Shown here: positions 1 through 7,882 of the stretch, one piece after another
Numbering within the stretch: position 1 is the first letter of the stretch
How the letters are laid out: each line of letters starts with the position of its first letter
DNA from: an uncultured Spirochaetales bacterium
GTDB lineage: Bacteria > Spirochaetota > Spirochaetia > Treponematales > Treponemataceae
Assembly (NCBI GenBank): GCA_946061495.1
Contig: CAMGSV010000087.1
Location: 1-9,744 of the forward strand
Direction: 5' to 3'
Length of the DNA: 9,744 nucleotides
Made by a program: the position numbers and the translations under genes
The notes under the pieces: generated by a model
What the model was told of the DNA's origin: nothing
Database searches by the model: none
What the model saw: the letters and a program-made list of their open reading frames with translations, nothing else

Positions 1-91
1 CTATTTCAGAAGCAGTGGTAGAACTATCAACCTTCACCAGATCAGCCAAAACAACTTGCAATAAACGACGGTTAGCTGTGCATTCGTCCAT
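1..91 (-). CDS. Possible start of a downstream gene (3' partial, hypothetical)
   Basis: After the TAA of the coiled-coil gene (148-146) the same frame stays open to the window edge. From the ATG at 91-89 it gives 30 residues beginning MDECTANRRLLQ, which look like a soluble amphipathic helix. An earlier in-frame TTG at 136-134 would add 15 residues rich in Lys/Glu. Neither start has a good ribosome binding site; the region ahead is a purine-rich run (AAAGAAAAAGAGATAAGAAAA) that could serve weakly. No family is recognisable from 30 residues. The frame shared with the preceding gene could mean a broken C-terminal extension or simple coincidence. Confidence 0.33.
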   Translation of the reverse strand, partial: MDECTANRRLLQVVLADLVKVDSSTTASEI

Positions 92-145
92 TTGTTTTCT
101 TATCTCTTTTTCTTTAAATTGAGAGGGTTTTGACAATTCCTGTTG

Positions 146-1717
146 TTATTCTTCTATTTTATTGGTAATGGTTGCCTGCGCATCTCTCAACTCTTCCCTG
201 AAATACTCCAAGTATCCGGCCTTCCACTGGTCCACCTGCATTTCAATTTTTGTCCTGCTCTCATGGCTGCTGAGCTCCTGGAGGCTCATGTCCATCCGCA
301 GCTTGTTCTGCTCACTTGCCTCCAAAGCCTCGTCAAGACCCAGCAGCTGGCCCTCCCCAAAGAGCTGGTTGTAGCGTTCCGCATCCTCAGTCTTCCAATA
401 GGAATAGACTTTGTGATACTTTTCTGCCCAGCGTCCATACCAGCTTTCGATTCCCTGATGGCAGGAGGCCAGCAGACTTCTCACCTGATTGTAGACCTGC
501 ACAGAAACCGCAGCCAGCTGGCTTTTCCGCATGACTTCTTCCTCCATAGACAGGGCAAGCTCCTGCTGGGCAACCTGGATTTCCAGTTCCTGCTGCTGCT
601 GGGACTTGCTCCAGTCATCTATTCCAGTCTTAAATTCCTCCAGAATCTCTGTTTCCCACTCCTGGCGGGCTGCCCGAATCTTCTGGAAGGCGGAAAGCCA
701 CGCCTCCTGACTTTCCTCGTAGGTGGAGACAGCCTCCTGCTCCCACTGACTTCTGCGACGAAGAAACTCCTCCTCCGTCCTGTTCCAGATTTCCAGTCCC
801 TCCTCCAGCTGCCGCTGGAAATCCTGGGCCCACTCCTCATTCTGTGGCTGCAACTGAATCTGATTCCTCTGATCCTCATGAATATCCTGCTGGAAGCTGG
901 CGAAAAGCTCCCCAACAGCAATATCCGTATTGTGTTTTGCCTCCTGAATCAGCTCCTGGGCCAAGACCTCCGCCGACTGCTGGCCGCTGACTGCACGAAG
1001 GGATTCCCGATCGTAGAGAAGATCGCCCATCAGCTGACTGGTCTCGCTGCGGAGAATAAGATCATACTCTGCTGCAAGATAGTTTCTGTAGTCCACTGCC
1101 GCCTCTCGCACCAGCTCCTGCCGCAGGGAATCCGCCAGCTCCAAATCCGCCAGCTGCTCCTCCAGCTCCGAATCCGCCAGTGCCGCCTCCTCCAGCAGTT
1201 GGTGAATCAAGTCCTGGTTAGACGCAATCCACTGGCTCTGGGCCTGGGCTGCCTGGGTGCCATCCACCTGCCGAGTGGGAGCGCTGTCTCCCTGGGGCGA
1301 CTGGTACTGCCACAGGCTGGCCTTCTCCTGGAGTCTGGTAGACAAGGTTTGGAAGAAGGTTTTCCCCTGCTGGCTCATGTAGCTTTGCAGAAGCCACTGG
1401 GCCAGCCGTAGTTGGGTCTCCTGCTCCAGCAGCATCTGAGCCTCCAGCCGCTGTTTTTCCCAGGCGGTGGGATCCTGCTCCAAAAGGTACAGGTGGGCCG
1501 ACTCCCAGGCAGAAAGTGCCACCAGCGCTCCCTGGTCCGCCAATTGCTGCCACCGCTGCTGGGAGCGCTCAAGGTCAGCCCTGTCCAGGTACTGCTCCAG
1601 ATACATTCCTCCCAGCTGACGGCTCAGGTAGATTTCCTGGGCAGGCAGCAGCATGGTGCCATAGACAAGGAGAATGCAGAATGCCAGCATTCTTTGCCAT
1701 CCATCAAAAGACTTCAT
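146..1717 (-). CDS. Secreted, Trp-periodic alpha-helical (coiled-coil-like) protein of unknown function
   Basis: This 523-residue protein has an N-terminal signal peptide (hydrophobic core about 10-24, likely cleavage after the Ala of LLPAQE) and no lipobox Cys and no further membrane segment, so it should be periplasmic or exported. The mature part is very rich in Glu, Gln, Leu and Ala, almost Pro/Gly-poor, and should be mostly helical. Residues 296-369 carry Trp at 296, 311, 325, 340, 354 and 369, an alternating 15/14 spacing that stacks about four helical turns apart, with Phe/Tyr in between (300, 318, 333, 344, 362). An aromatic cluster follows at 426-453 (W426, Y427, W430, Y434, Y438, Y440, W441, Y449, F453). 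No enzymatic motif is visible. Its ATG overlaps the RND-2 stop as ATGA, so it belongs to the transporter operon. I recall large helical secreted proteins of this style from spirochaetes but cannot name the family. It might be an envelope scaffold, a periplasmic partner or a cargo-binding protein; all of these are inference. Confidence 0.78.
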   Translation of the reverse strand: MKSFDGWQRMLAFCILLVYGTMLLPAQEIYLSRQLGGMYLEQYLDRADLERSQQRWQQLADQGALVALSAWESAHLYLLEQDPTAWEKQRLEAQMLLEQETQLRLAQWLLQSYMSQQGKTFFQTLSTRLQEKASLWQYQSPQGDSAPTRQVDGTQAAQAQSQWIASNQDLIHQLLEEAALADSELEEQLADLELADSLRQELVREAAVDYRNYLAAEYDLILRSETSQLMGDLLYDRESLRAVSGQQSAEVLAQELIQEAKHNTDIAVGELFASFQQDIHEDQRNQIQLQPQNEEWAQDFQRQLEEGLEIWNRTEEEFLRRRSQWEQEAVSTYEESQEAWLSAFQKIRAARQEWETEILEEFKTGIDDWSKSQQQQELEIQVAQQELALSMEEEVMRKSQLAAVSVQVYNQVRSLLASCHQGIESWYGRWAEKYHKVYSYWKTEDAERYNQLFGEGQLLGLDEALEASEQNKLRMDMSLQELSSHESRTKIEMQVDQWKAGYLEYFREELRDAQATITNKIEE

Positions 1718-4700
1718 ATCGTCCTCCTATAAAAGTGATCTATCACTGCCGGAAACACCAGCAGACTTACAACCAAAGATCCGGCCGTTCCCCAGACCAT
1801 GAAAAAGGCCAGGGCGGCGGAAAAGGAACCGCTGTCGCTCAGCAACAACGGGAGGGAACCTACCATGGTGGACAAAGAGGTGACCAAAATACTCACCAGT
1901 TTTCCTCGAACATGTATAACCATGTATTCTTTAGTAGACTCAACCAGGTAAATTCCGTTGTTCACCGACAGTCCTGCCACCAGCACCATGCCCACCAGAT
2001 GGCCGCTCTCCCAGCTACGCCCCATCAGTGCCAGCACCAGCACCGGCAGGCACAGGGAGGCGGGAATCAACAGGGACACCAGCAGCGCCTCCAGGGGCCG
2101 TTCCCTAAGGGCGCAGAGAATCAGGTAGATTCCCATCACTGCCGCCACCAGAGAAAGGGCCAGAACGCGATAATGATGGGAGAGCTGCCGAATTTCCCGG
2201 GAGAAATGGTAGCTGTAGCCCCGCTCCAGGGGCAGCGAATCCAGCAAATTCTGCACCTGGTTTCGGGCGGCATCGGTGCTGGCAGCGGCCACCTGCAGGG
2301 TGAAGTAGGCGCAGGGACGACCGTTGAGGCGGTAGCGCTTCCCTGTTCCTGGCTGTAGATCCACCTGGGCCACGGCAGAGAGGGGAAGTCCCCCCGCCCC
2401 GCCTGCTGAATCAACTCTGCCGGCAGCCACAATGGGGACGGTCATGGATTCCAGCTGGGCCAGGTTCAGCTTGGACTGAAGTGAGCCGCCCTCCCCATAC
2501 TTTCCATCCGAAGCGCTTTCATTGGGAGCCTGCCCCACCACACGGATATCCACCTCGCCGTCGGAGGCCCCTGCGGCTCCCGGGGACTGGATCCACTTGT
2601 CCACCACAGGCCCAAAAATCAGCCACCGCAGGGATTGGGCCAAGTCCTCCAAGGTCAGCCCCACCCGAGCCAGCTGCTGCCGCTGGGGACGCACCAGAAC
2701 CAGGGTCTCCGGTTCCTTGAAGTTCATCACCGCCTGACGCACCGATTCCATTTTGGTGGCCGACTCTACAGCGCGGCGGGCATACTGACGGCACAGCCCC
2801 GGCTGATCTCCCACCACTGCCACCTGAATCTGATGGTACTTCTGGGACTGCCCTTTCCCCACCGCCGCCAGATCCAGATGGAGGGAGCCCTTTTTGATGA
2901 GGTGGGACAACCGCTGGACTTCATCCTCCAACTGGCGCAGATTGCTGTGGGGAGCACATCCCATCTCCAGACGACAAACTCCCGTGGTGGAGCGGCTCGT
3001 AACAAAGGTAATGCCGGGAAGCTGCCCCACCGCCTGAATAAAATCTCCCAGCTCCCCATCGATGGCGGCGGCACTCATGTCCGTGTCATACTCAACGGAA
3101 CCGGAAAGAGAGGAGGTTCGCTCCTCCAGAGTTACGTTCTTCCCCGCCGCGGGAGCCAGCACCAGGGGAAGCACCACGGTTAAAGAAAGGATGGAAAGAC
3201 AGAGCCGCCGCCACTGCCGGGTGTAGTTACCCCACAGCAGCCACCGTTCCAGAAAAAGCCTTTTCACTGGCAGATACAATTGACGGGGAAGCACCAGTCG
3301 TCGTGGCCCAGCACCCACCTCAAGAAACACCGGAAAGAAAAAAGAGGCCAGCACCAATGAGTTGGTCACCATCATTGCCATGGTCACCGCCACCTCCCGG
3401 ATTCCTGGCACAATGGAATCCAGAAAGTACAGGGGCAGCAACACGAAGATGGTAGTGAAGCTGGAAGCCACCATGCTCCACTGGATTCCTCCCAGCTCAG
3501 GGAAGAACCTTCCCTTCTGTCGCCGCCTGCTGGTCCAGAATTCCGCCACAACAAAAGGGGTGTCCGCCACCAGTCCCAGGGCGATGGTCATGCCGCTCAG
3601 CGTGTGGCGGTTCAGGGAAAAGCCCATCAGCTGCAGTTGTCCCCAGGTCCACAGCACCGTGGCAGGCAAAAAAAGCAGCAGCAGTCCGGTAATCCGCCAT
3701 TGAGGGAAGAAGCAGGGCACCAGCAGCAGAATCAGCACCAAACTCTGGGCTAGGGCCACCAGAATATTCCTGATGATCTGGCTGAATTCCTGACCCCGAT
3801 CGTAGAGAATCCGGTAGTCATGGCTGGACAGCTGGCTTTCCGAAAGGATGCGGCGACAATGGCGTGAAATCTCCATTAGGTTTCCGTCGTAGCTGGCATG
3901 GATCAGCAGCGAAAGACATTCCTCCCCGTTTACCCGAACAATTTCCTCCGGCTCCCGCTGGTGGCGCTGAATCTGGGCAAAGTGGGACAGCAGGGCCACC
4001 CCCTTGCCGGTCTGCAGGGGCAACTGCCTGATGTGGTCCAGACTCTTGATCCTCGTATCAAAGACTAAGGGAACCTGACGGCCACTTACCTGAAGCTTGC
4101 CTCCCTGGGCCACGTCATTAGCCTCCTGAATCAGCTGGCCCAAGGCCATGGGATTGATATTGCCTGCCGCCATCCTGTCCTGCTGGAACTGCACTACAAT
4201 TTCCTGGAGGCCACCGCCAGCCACCACCACCTCAGAAACACCTTCCACCGACTCCAACTGTCCTTTCAGCTGGTTTTCAAGATAGGATCTAATACCCTCG
4301 CTTTTTCCGGCACTGGGCACCACAAGGCTCATGACCGTCCCCCCACCGCCACTGTTGCCGTCGGAGGAATAGATCCGGGGCTTCTGCACCGCATGGGGCA
4401 GCTGCTGGTAAAGACTATCCACCTTGTCCCGCAGACCGAGATACACCGACTTCTTTTCCTGCTGGGGATAGAAATAGAAGACGCTGTTGCACTGGCCGTA
4501 CTGACTGTGGCTCTCCATGTCCATAAGACCCGGCATCCCCAGCACCGACTCCTCCAGAGGAATGGCTACCAGTTCCTCCATGGACTGGGCATCCATGCCG
4601 AAGTAGTCGAATCTGACGGAAAACACGTGGTAGGGACTGGAGGACGACTGCCCCAGTTCCATATTTCGAGCCAAGAAGGCCATCACCAAACTCAGAGCCG

Positions 4701-4749
4701 AAAACAGGAAGAACACCAGCACCGGCCGCTGGTACCACGTCCTAGTCAT
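1714..4749 (-). CDS. Divergent RND-superfamily permease, second of pair (RND-2)
   Basis: From the preferred ATG this is 1011 residues; a TTG at 4767 would give 1017. It has the same plan as its neighbour: TM1 at about 9-26, a periplasmic loop to about 325, TM2-TM6 (about 328-475), TM7 (about 514-535), a second periplasmic loop to about 860 and TM8-TM12 (about 862-1000). The element FGMDAQSMEELVAIPLEE (50-67) is the conserved RND N-terminal signature. It diverges at the proton relay. TM4 reads GLVADTPFVVAEF, with D396 at the AcrB Asp407 position but Thr397-Pro398 after it. TM10 reads GLSVNNGIYLVE, with Asn for Lys940. TM11 reads KLVSILVTS, with Val952 where AcrB has Arg971 and RND-1 has Arg981. 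The second loop is Gly/Ser-rich (about 722-757). The start overlaps the RND-1 stop by 8 bases (ATGACTAG) and the stop overlaps the next gene as ATGA. It is probably a partner subunit of RND-1, as MdtB pairs with MdtC; whether it conducts protons itself is doubtful. Membership of the superfamily is secure, the role is inferred. Confidence 0.87.
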   Translation of the reverse strand: MTRTWYQRPVLVFFLFSALSLVMAFLARNMELGQSSSSPYHVFSVRFDYFGMDAQSMEELVAIPLEESVLGMPGLMDMESHSQYGQCNSVFYFYPQQEKKSVYLGLRDKVDSLYQQLPHAVQKPRIYSSDGNSGGGGTVMSLVVPSAGKSEGIRSYLENQLKGQLESVEGVSEVVVAGGGLQEIVVQFQQDRMAAGNINPMALGQLIQEANDVAQGGKLQVSGRQVPLVFDTRIKSLDHIRQLPLQTGKGVALLSHFAQIQRHQREPEEIVRVNGEECLSLLIHASYDGNLMEISRHCRRILSESQLSSHDYRILYDRGQEFSQIIRNILVALAQSLVLILLLVPCFFPQWRITGLLLLFLPATVLWTWGQLQLMGFSLNRHTLSGMTIALGLVADTPFVVAEFWTSRRRQKGRFFPELGGIQWSMVASSFTTIFVLLPLYFLDSIVPGIREVAVTMAMMVTNSLVLASFFFPVFLEVGAGPRRLVLPRQLYLPVKRLFLERWLLWGNYTRQWRRLCLSILSLTVVLPLVLAPAAGKNVTLEERTSSLSGSVEYDTDMSAAAIDGELGDFIQAVGQLPGITFVTSRSTTGVCRLEMGCAPHSNLRQLEDEVQRLSHLIKKGSLHLDLAAVGKGQSQKYHQIQVAVVGDQPGLCRQYARRAVESATKMESVRQAVMNFKEPETLVLVRPQRQQLARVGLTLEDLAQSLRWLIFGPVVDKWIQSPGAAGASDGEVDIRVVGQAPNESASDGKYGEGGSLQSKLNLAQLESMTVPIVAAGRVDSAGGAGGLPLSAVAQVDLQPGTGKRYRLNGRPCAYFTLQVAAASTDAARNQVQNLLDSLPLERGYSYHFSREIRQLSHHYRVLALSLVAAVMGIYLILCALRERPLEALLVSLLIPASLCLPVLVLALMGRSWESGHLVGMVLVAGLSVNNGIYLVESTKEYMVIHVRGKLVSILVTSLSTMVGSLPLLLSDSGSFSAALAFFMVWGTAGSLVVSLLVFPAVIDHFYRRTI
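1722..1728 (-). promoter_or_regulatory. Shine-Dalgarno site of the coiled-coil protein gene
   Basis: The minus strand reads AGGAGGACGATATG, with the GGAGG core five bases before the ATG at 1717-1715. The site lies within the last codons of RND-2. The gene can therefore recruit ribosomes itself as well as by the ATGA coupling, which would allow higher expression than that of the permeases. Confidence 0.72.
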
Positions 4750-7700
4750 GACACCTCCTGTCAGCAAGCCTTCCGCAGCAGGAGAACACCACGGGCATCA
4801 GCACCAGCACCAGCATCATGGACAGGAAAAGACCACCCACAATGGCCACCGCCAAAGATGACTGGCTGCTGGTTTTCCAGGGGTCAATGGCAAAGGGAAG
4901 CAGGGCGAAGATGGTGGTGAGATTCGTTACCAGGATGGTCCGCAGTTTGGACACCGATGCCGCCACAATAGCTTCCCGGGTAAAACCGCCCTGCAGCAGA
5001 ATCCCCTCGTACAGGAGGATGCCATTGTTCACCGCTGTACCGAAAAGCACCACGAGGGCAATCACCGTGTTCATGGAGAATACGTGGCCGGTGAGCACGG
5101 TCAGCAGCAGGGCTCCGCAGAAGGCTGGCGGAAGAGTCACCAGCAGCAGCAGGGGAATCAAAAATGATTCGAATTGTGCCCCCATGATGAAGTACAGCAG
5201 CAGCAAGGCCACCACCAGCAGGGCCATCCCGTTTCCCATCATCTCCTTTCTCTCCATTTCCTGCATTCCTACAAGCTGCACTCCCTCAACACGGCCATCC
5301 ATGTCACCCAGTGCGGCCATATCAAGGTCTTGCTCTCCTGCTATTGCGGCGGTTGACTGGGGCTGGAGCAGCAGGGCAGGCCGCCGGTTGTAGCGATACA
5401 GCACCTCCTGGGAAGCCTCCTCCCGAAAGGAGCCCAGCAAGCCCAGGGGAATCCGCAGGGAGTCAGCCACCTGGATGTTCATGGTGGCCAGCTGACCTGC
5501 AGTAAGTGCTTGTCCTCCGTCCAGTTGCACCCGCAGGGGAATGGTCCTGCCCTCCTGATGGAAGGCCCCAGACTCCAAGCCCTCCGTCAACTGGTGGACG
5601 GCAGCTGCCACCCACCTGCTGTTGGTGGAAAATCGGGAGGCGGCCAGCCTGTCGGGCTGGAAGATCATCCGACGGGAAGCCACCTGTCCCTCCGCCCCCA
5701 CTGTAGTGCTTGGTGTGACACCGAGGGTGGCAGGAAGGGCTTGAAAATGGGGAAATTGTTCCAGCAGGGCCGATGCCACAGCGGCTAAGTGGTGACGCCC
5801 CTGAACTCCACCACTTCCCGGCTCCACAGACAGAATGAAGGACCGGTCCTCCATCCCCAAAAGCTGGGACAAAATGTCCTGATTTCCCAGGGCCGACACG
5901 CTCAGATTCCGGCCGCTGAGCATTCCCTCCAGCCAGCGGGAATCAAGCTTCATGCCAGCAGGGGGCCACACCACCACCTGAATGACACGAGCATCCTGCT
6001 GGGGCTGGGAAAGCCCCTGGTAGTCGGAGGATTCCAGGCCTCCGAAAATGGCCACTTCCTGCAGGCCCTCCGCCTCCAGCAGCTGCTGCATTTCCAGTGC
6101 CACCTGCTCCATGGAGGACACGGTGGTGCCGAAGGGAAAGACCACCTGAGCCTGCATGCTGTCTTCCCTCATCTGTGGCAGCAGCTGGTAGTCCAGCAGC
6201 AGCACCGACAGCAGGGTCAGGAGCAGACAGCCCACTACCGATGCCACCACCACGGACGTGCGATCCAACGCCAGTGTCAGCACCCTGCGGTACCGAAGCT
6301 CCATGTTCTCCAAGAACCTATTCCGGGAGGGATGGACAACGGCACCACCAACAGCCATTCTGTCACCAGCCTCCAGGGACTGCCTGCCCTTCCTTTCCGC
6401 CAGAAACTGGTACATGGCCGGAATATAGGTGAGGGACAGGAGGCAGGAGGCCACAATGGCCGCAACAACCGCCAAAGCCAGCTGGGCAAACAGTTCCCCC
6501 ATAAGCCCCTGCAGGAAGAACAGGGGCAGAAAGACTGCCGCCGTGGTGATGGCAGAGCCAGTATTCGATAGAGCCACCTCCAACGTTCCCTCCACAATCA
6601 TCTGCCGAAGCTCCGCTTTCCCCCGCAATGAAGGTGCCACCCTCTTCCGGTTGAGATTTTCCAGCACCACGGCACCGGCATCCACCACCATGCCGATTCC
6701 CACTGCAATGCCACAGAGGGACATGAGGTTGATGGTGGCTCCTGCCAAACTCAGCACCAGCACCACCAGAAGGCCACAGAGGGGAATAATGCTGGCCAAC
6801 AGCACCGACACCCGCCAGCACCGGAGAAAATACAAAATCACAGCGGCGGCCACCACCATACCCACCACAGCAGATATCCCCAAGGAAAGGAGGGACTCCG
6901 TCACCTCTGTGGACAGGTCCTTCAATACCACAAATTCATAGAAGTCTCCGTACTGCCGCCGCAATTCCTGAAGCTCCCCCGTCACCTGCCGGGACAGGGC
7001 CACAGGACTGGCATCATCAGCCTTGGAAATGGAGAGGCAGAAGGCCGGTCTGCCACCATACAGGAAAAAGGTCTCCCGTTCCTGGCTCCCCATCTCAACC
7101 CTGGCCACATGGGAAAGACGCACCAGTCCCCGGTCACCATACAGCAGGGGTGTATCCTCCATTTCTTCGAAGCTCTGGTAAAGCCCGTTGGTTTTCACCA
7201 GCAATTCCTTCTCCCCCGCTTCAATGGTGCCGGCGGGATACTGGAAGTTAGAGCTGGCCAACTGCTGGCTGATGTATTCCAGGCTCAATCCCTTGGCCTC
7301 CATGGCATCATAGTCCACCAGGACCTTCACCTCCTCCACCTCGCCGCCAATGAGACGCACCCCACCACAGGCCTCCAGCCGTTGGAACCTGCCCTTCATA
7401 TCCTTCTCCACCAGATGGCGTCCGTACCGCAGGTCATTGTCCTGGGGAATCACCGCCACCATCATGGCATCCCCCAAACGAGAGGGAAGCATCACTTGGG
7501 GCTTCTGACAGCGGGAAGGAAGCTGGCTGTAGCACAGATCCACCAGCTCACGGCATTCCACCAGCGCCAGATCCATGTCCACTCCCCAATGGAGCTCCAG
7601 TCGCAGCAAGGACAGTCCCGGCCGGGTAACAGCGGAGATAGACTTGAGGCCCTTCATGGTAGCAAGGCCATCCTCCAGAGGCTGGGTTACCAGCCGCTCC

Positions 7701-7882
7701 ATATCGACAGGATCAAGTCCCTGATAGCTGGCGGAGACAAGCATCTCCCGCTGGCTTATCTGGGGGATAAAGTCAGCATCCACCGTAAAGCAGCAGAACA
7801 AGCCTCCCAAACAGGCCGCCAAAAGGAGCGCCACCAGGGAGACGGGATGATTCACGCTGAAGGTTACAAGTCGCCTGATCAT
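4742..7882 (-). CDS. RND-superfamily inner-membrane transporter permease, first of pair (RND-1)
   Basis: At 1046 residues this has the usual length and full architecture of an AcrB/MMPL-type HAE permease. TM1 lies at about 14-32, followed by a first porter/docking loop (about 33-330), TM2-TM6 (about 333-487), a cytosolic amphipathic stretch (PSRNRFLENMELRYRR, 518-533), TM7 (about 542-563), a second large periplasmic loop (about 564-885) and TM8-TM12 (about 886-1034). The N-terminal signature GLDPVDMERLVTQPLE (55-70) is the conserved 'G.s..dvE..V..PiE' element. In TM4, GMVVDAGAVVLEN keeps the acid equivalent to AcrB Asp407 (D401) but has Ala at the Asp408 site. In TM10, VNNGILLYE has Asn where AcrB has Lys940. 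TM11 keeps Arg981 (LRTILVTN). Loss of the second Asp and of the Lys is known in other RND clades with a 'VVNN' TM10, so the protein can still be an active proton-driven exporter. The ATG overlaps the lipoprotein stop as ATGA with only a weak GGGTG upstream, so translation probably depends on coupling. The substrate is unknown. Confidence 0.9.
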   Translation of the reverse strand: MIRRLVTFSVNHPVSLVALLLAACLGGLFCCFTVDADFIPQISQREMLVSASYQGLDPVDMERLVTQPLEDGLATMKGLKSISAVTRPGLSLLRLELHWGVDMDLALVECRELVDLCYSQLPSRCQKPQVMLPSRLGDAMMVAVIPQDNDLRYGRHLVEKDMKGRFQRLEACGGVRLIGGEVEEVKVLVDYDAMEAKGLSLEYISQQLASSNFQYPAGTIEAGEKELLVKTNGLYQSFEEMEDTPLLYGDRGLVRLSHVARVEMGSQERETFFLYGGRPAFCLSISKADDASPVALSRQVTGELQELRRQYGDFYEFVVLKDLSTEVTESLLSLGISAVVGMVVAAAVILYFLRCWRVSVLLASIIPLCGLLVVLVLSLAGATINLMSLCGIAVGIGMVVDAGAVVLENLNRKRVAPSLRGKAELRQMIVEGTLEVALSNTGSAITTAAVFLPLFFLQGLMGELFAQLALAVVAAIVASCLLSLTYIPAMYQFLAERKGRQSLEAGDRMAVGGAVVHPSRNRFLENMELRYRRVLTLALDRTSVVVASVVGCLLLTLLSVLLLDYQLLPQMREDSMQAQVVFPFGTTVSSMEQVALEMQQLLEAEGLQEVAIFGGLESSDYQGLSQPQQDARVIQVVVWPPAGMKLDSRWLEGMLSGRNLSVSALGNQDILSQLLGMEDRSFILSVEPGSGGVQGRHHLAAVASALLEQFPHFQALPATLGVTPSTTVGAEGQVASRRMIFQPDRLAASRFSTNSRWVAAAVHQLTEGLESGAFHQEGRTIPLRVQLDGGQALTAGQLATMNIQVADSLRIPLGLLGSFREEASQEVLYRYNRRPALLLQPQSTAAIAGEQDLDMAALGDMDGRVEGVQLVGMQEMERKEMMGNGMALLVVALLLLYFIMGAQFESFLIPLLLLVTLPPAFCGALLLTVLTGHVFSMNTVIALVVLFGTAVNNGILLYEGILLQGGFTREAIVAASVSKLRTILVTNLTTIFALLPFAIDPWKTSSQSSLAVAIVGGLFLSMMLVLVLMPVVFSCCGRLADRRCHD
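4753..4759 (-). promoter_or_regulatory. Shine-Dalgarno site deciding the RND-2 start
   Basis: The minus strand reads AGGAGGTGTCATG, with the GGAGG core four bases before the ATG at 4749-4747. This favours the ATG over an in-frame TTG six codons upstream (4767-4765). The TTG would place this strong site inside the coding region and would add residues (LTGGV) that lengthen the cytosolic leader without family support. Confidence 0.75.

Noticed and set aside
117..138. Inverted repeat AATTG...CAATT after the operon, considered as a terminator
   Set aside because: The stem is only five AT-rich base pairs with a 12-base loop and no following T-run on the minus strand, so it would not form a stable terminator.
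143..1411. Long plus-strand open frame antisense to the helical protein gene (422 codons)
   Set aside because: It mirrors the minus-strand gene, which has a signal peptide, good ribosome binding site and operon overlap. The antisense product is Leu/Gln-rich without a domain pattern. It exists because the real gene rarely uses codons whose complement is a stop.
1516..2358. Plus-strand open frame of 280 codons across the RND-2/helical protein junction
   Set aside because: It lies opposite two coupled real genes, and its Gln/His-rich product is what Leu/Val-rich membrane codons give in antisense.
4750..4767. TTG at 4767 as the start of RND-2
   Set aside because: The ATG at 4749 has an AGGAGGT site at correct distance; the TTG would place that site within the coding sequence.
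6175..6220. CAG/CAGCAG-rich stretches that look like trinucleotide repeats
   Set aside because: They are short, imperfect and scattered through the RND genes, and correspond to runs of Leu (CTG) codons in membrane segments and helices.
5789..6571. Plus-strand open frame of 260 codons antisense to RND-1
   Set aside because: It covers the TM4-TM7 region of a clear RND permease; the antisense translation is His/Gln-rich with no recognisable motif.
4742..7882. RND-1 as a heavy-metal (CusA-like) pump because of the VDA motif in TM4
   Set aside because: The TM10 acid typical of that group is Asn here, and no other metal-efflux gene is in the window.
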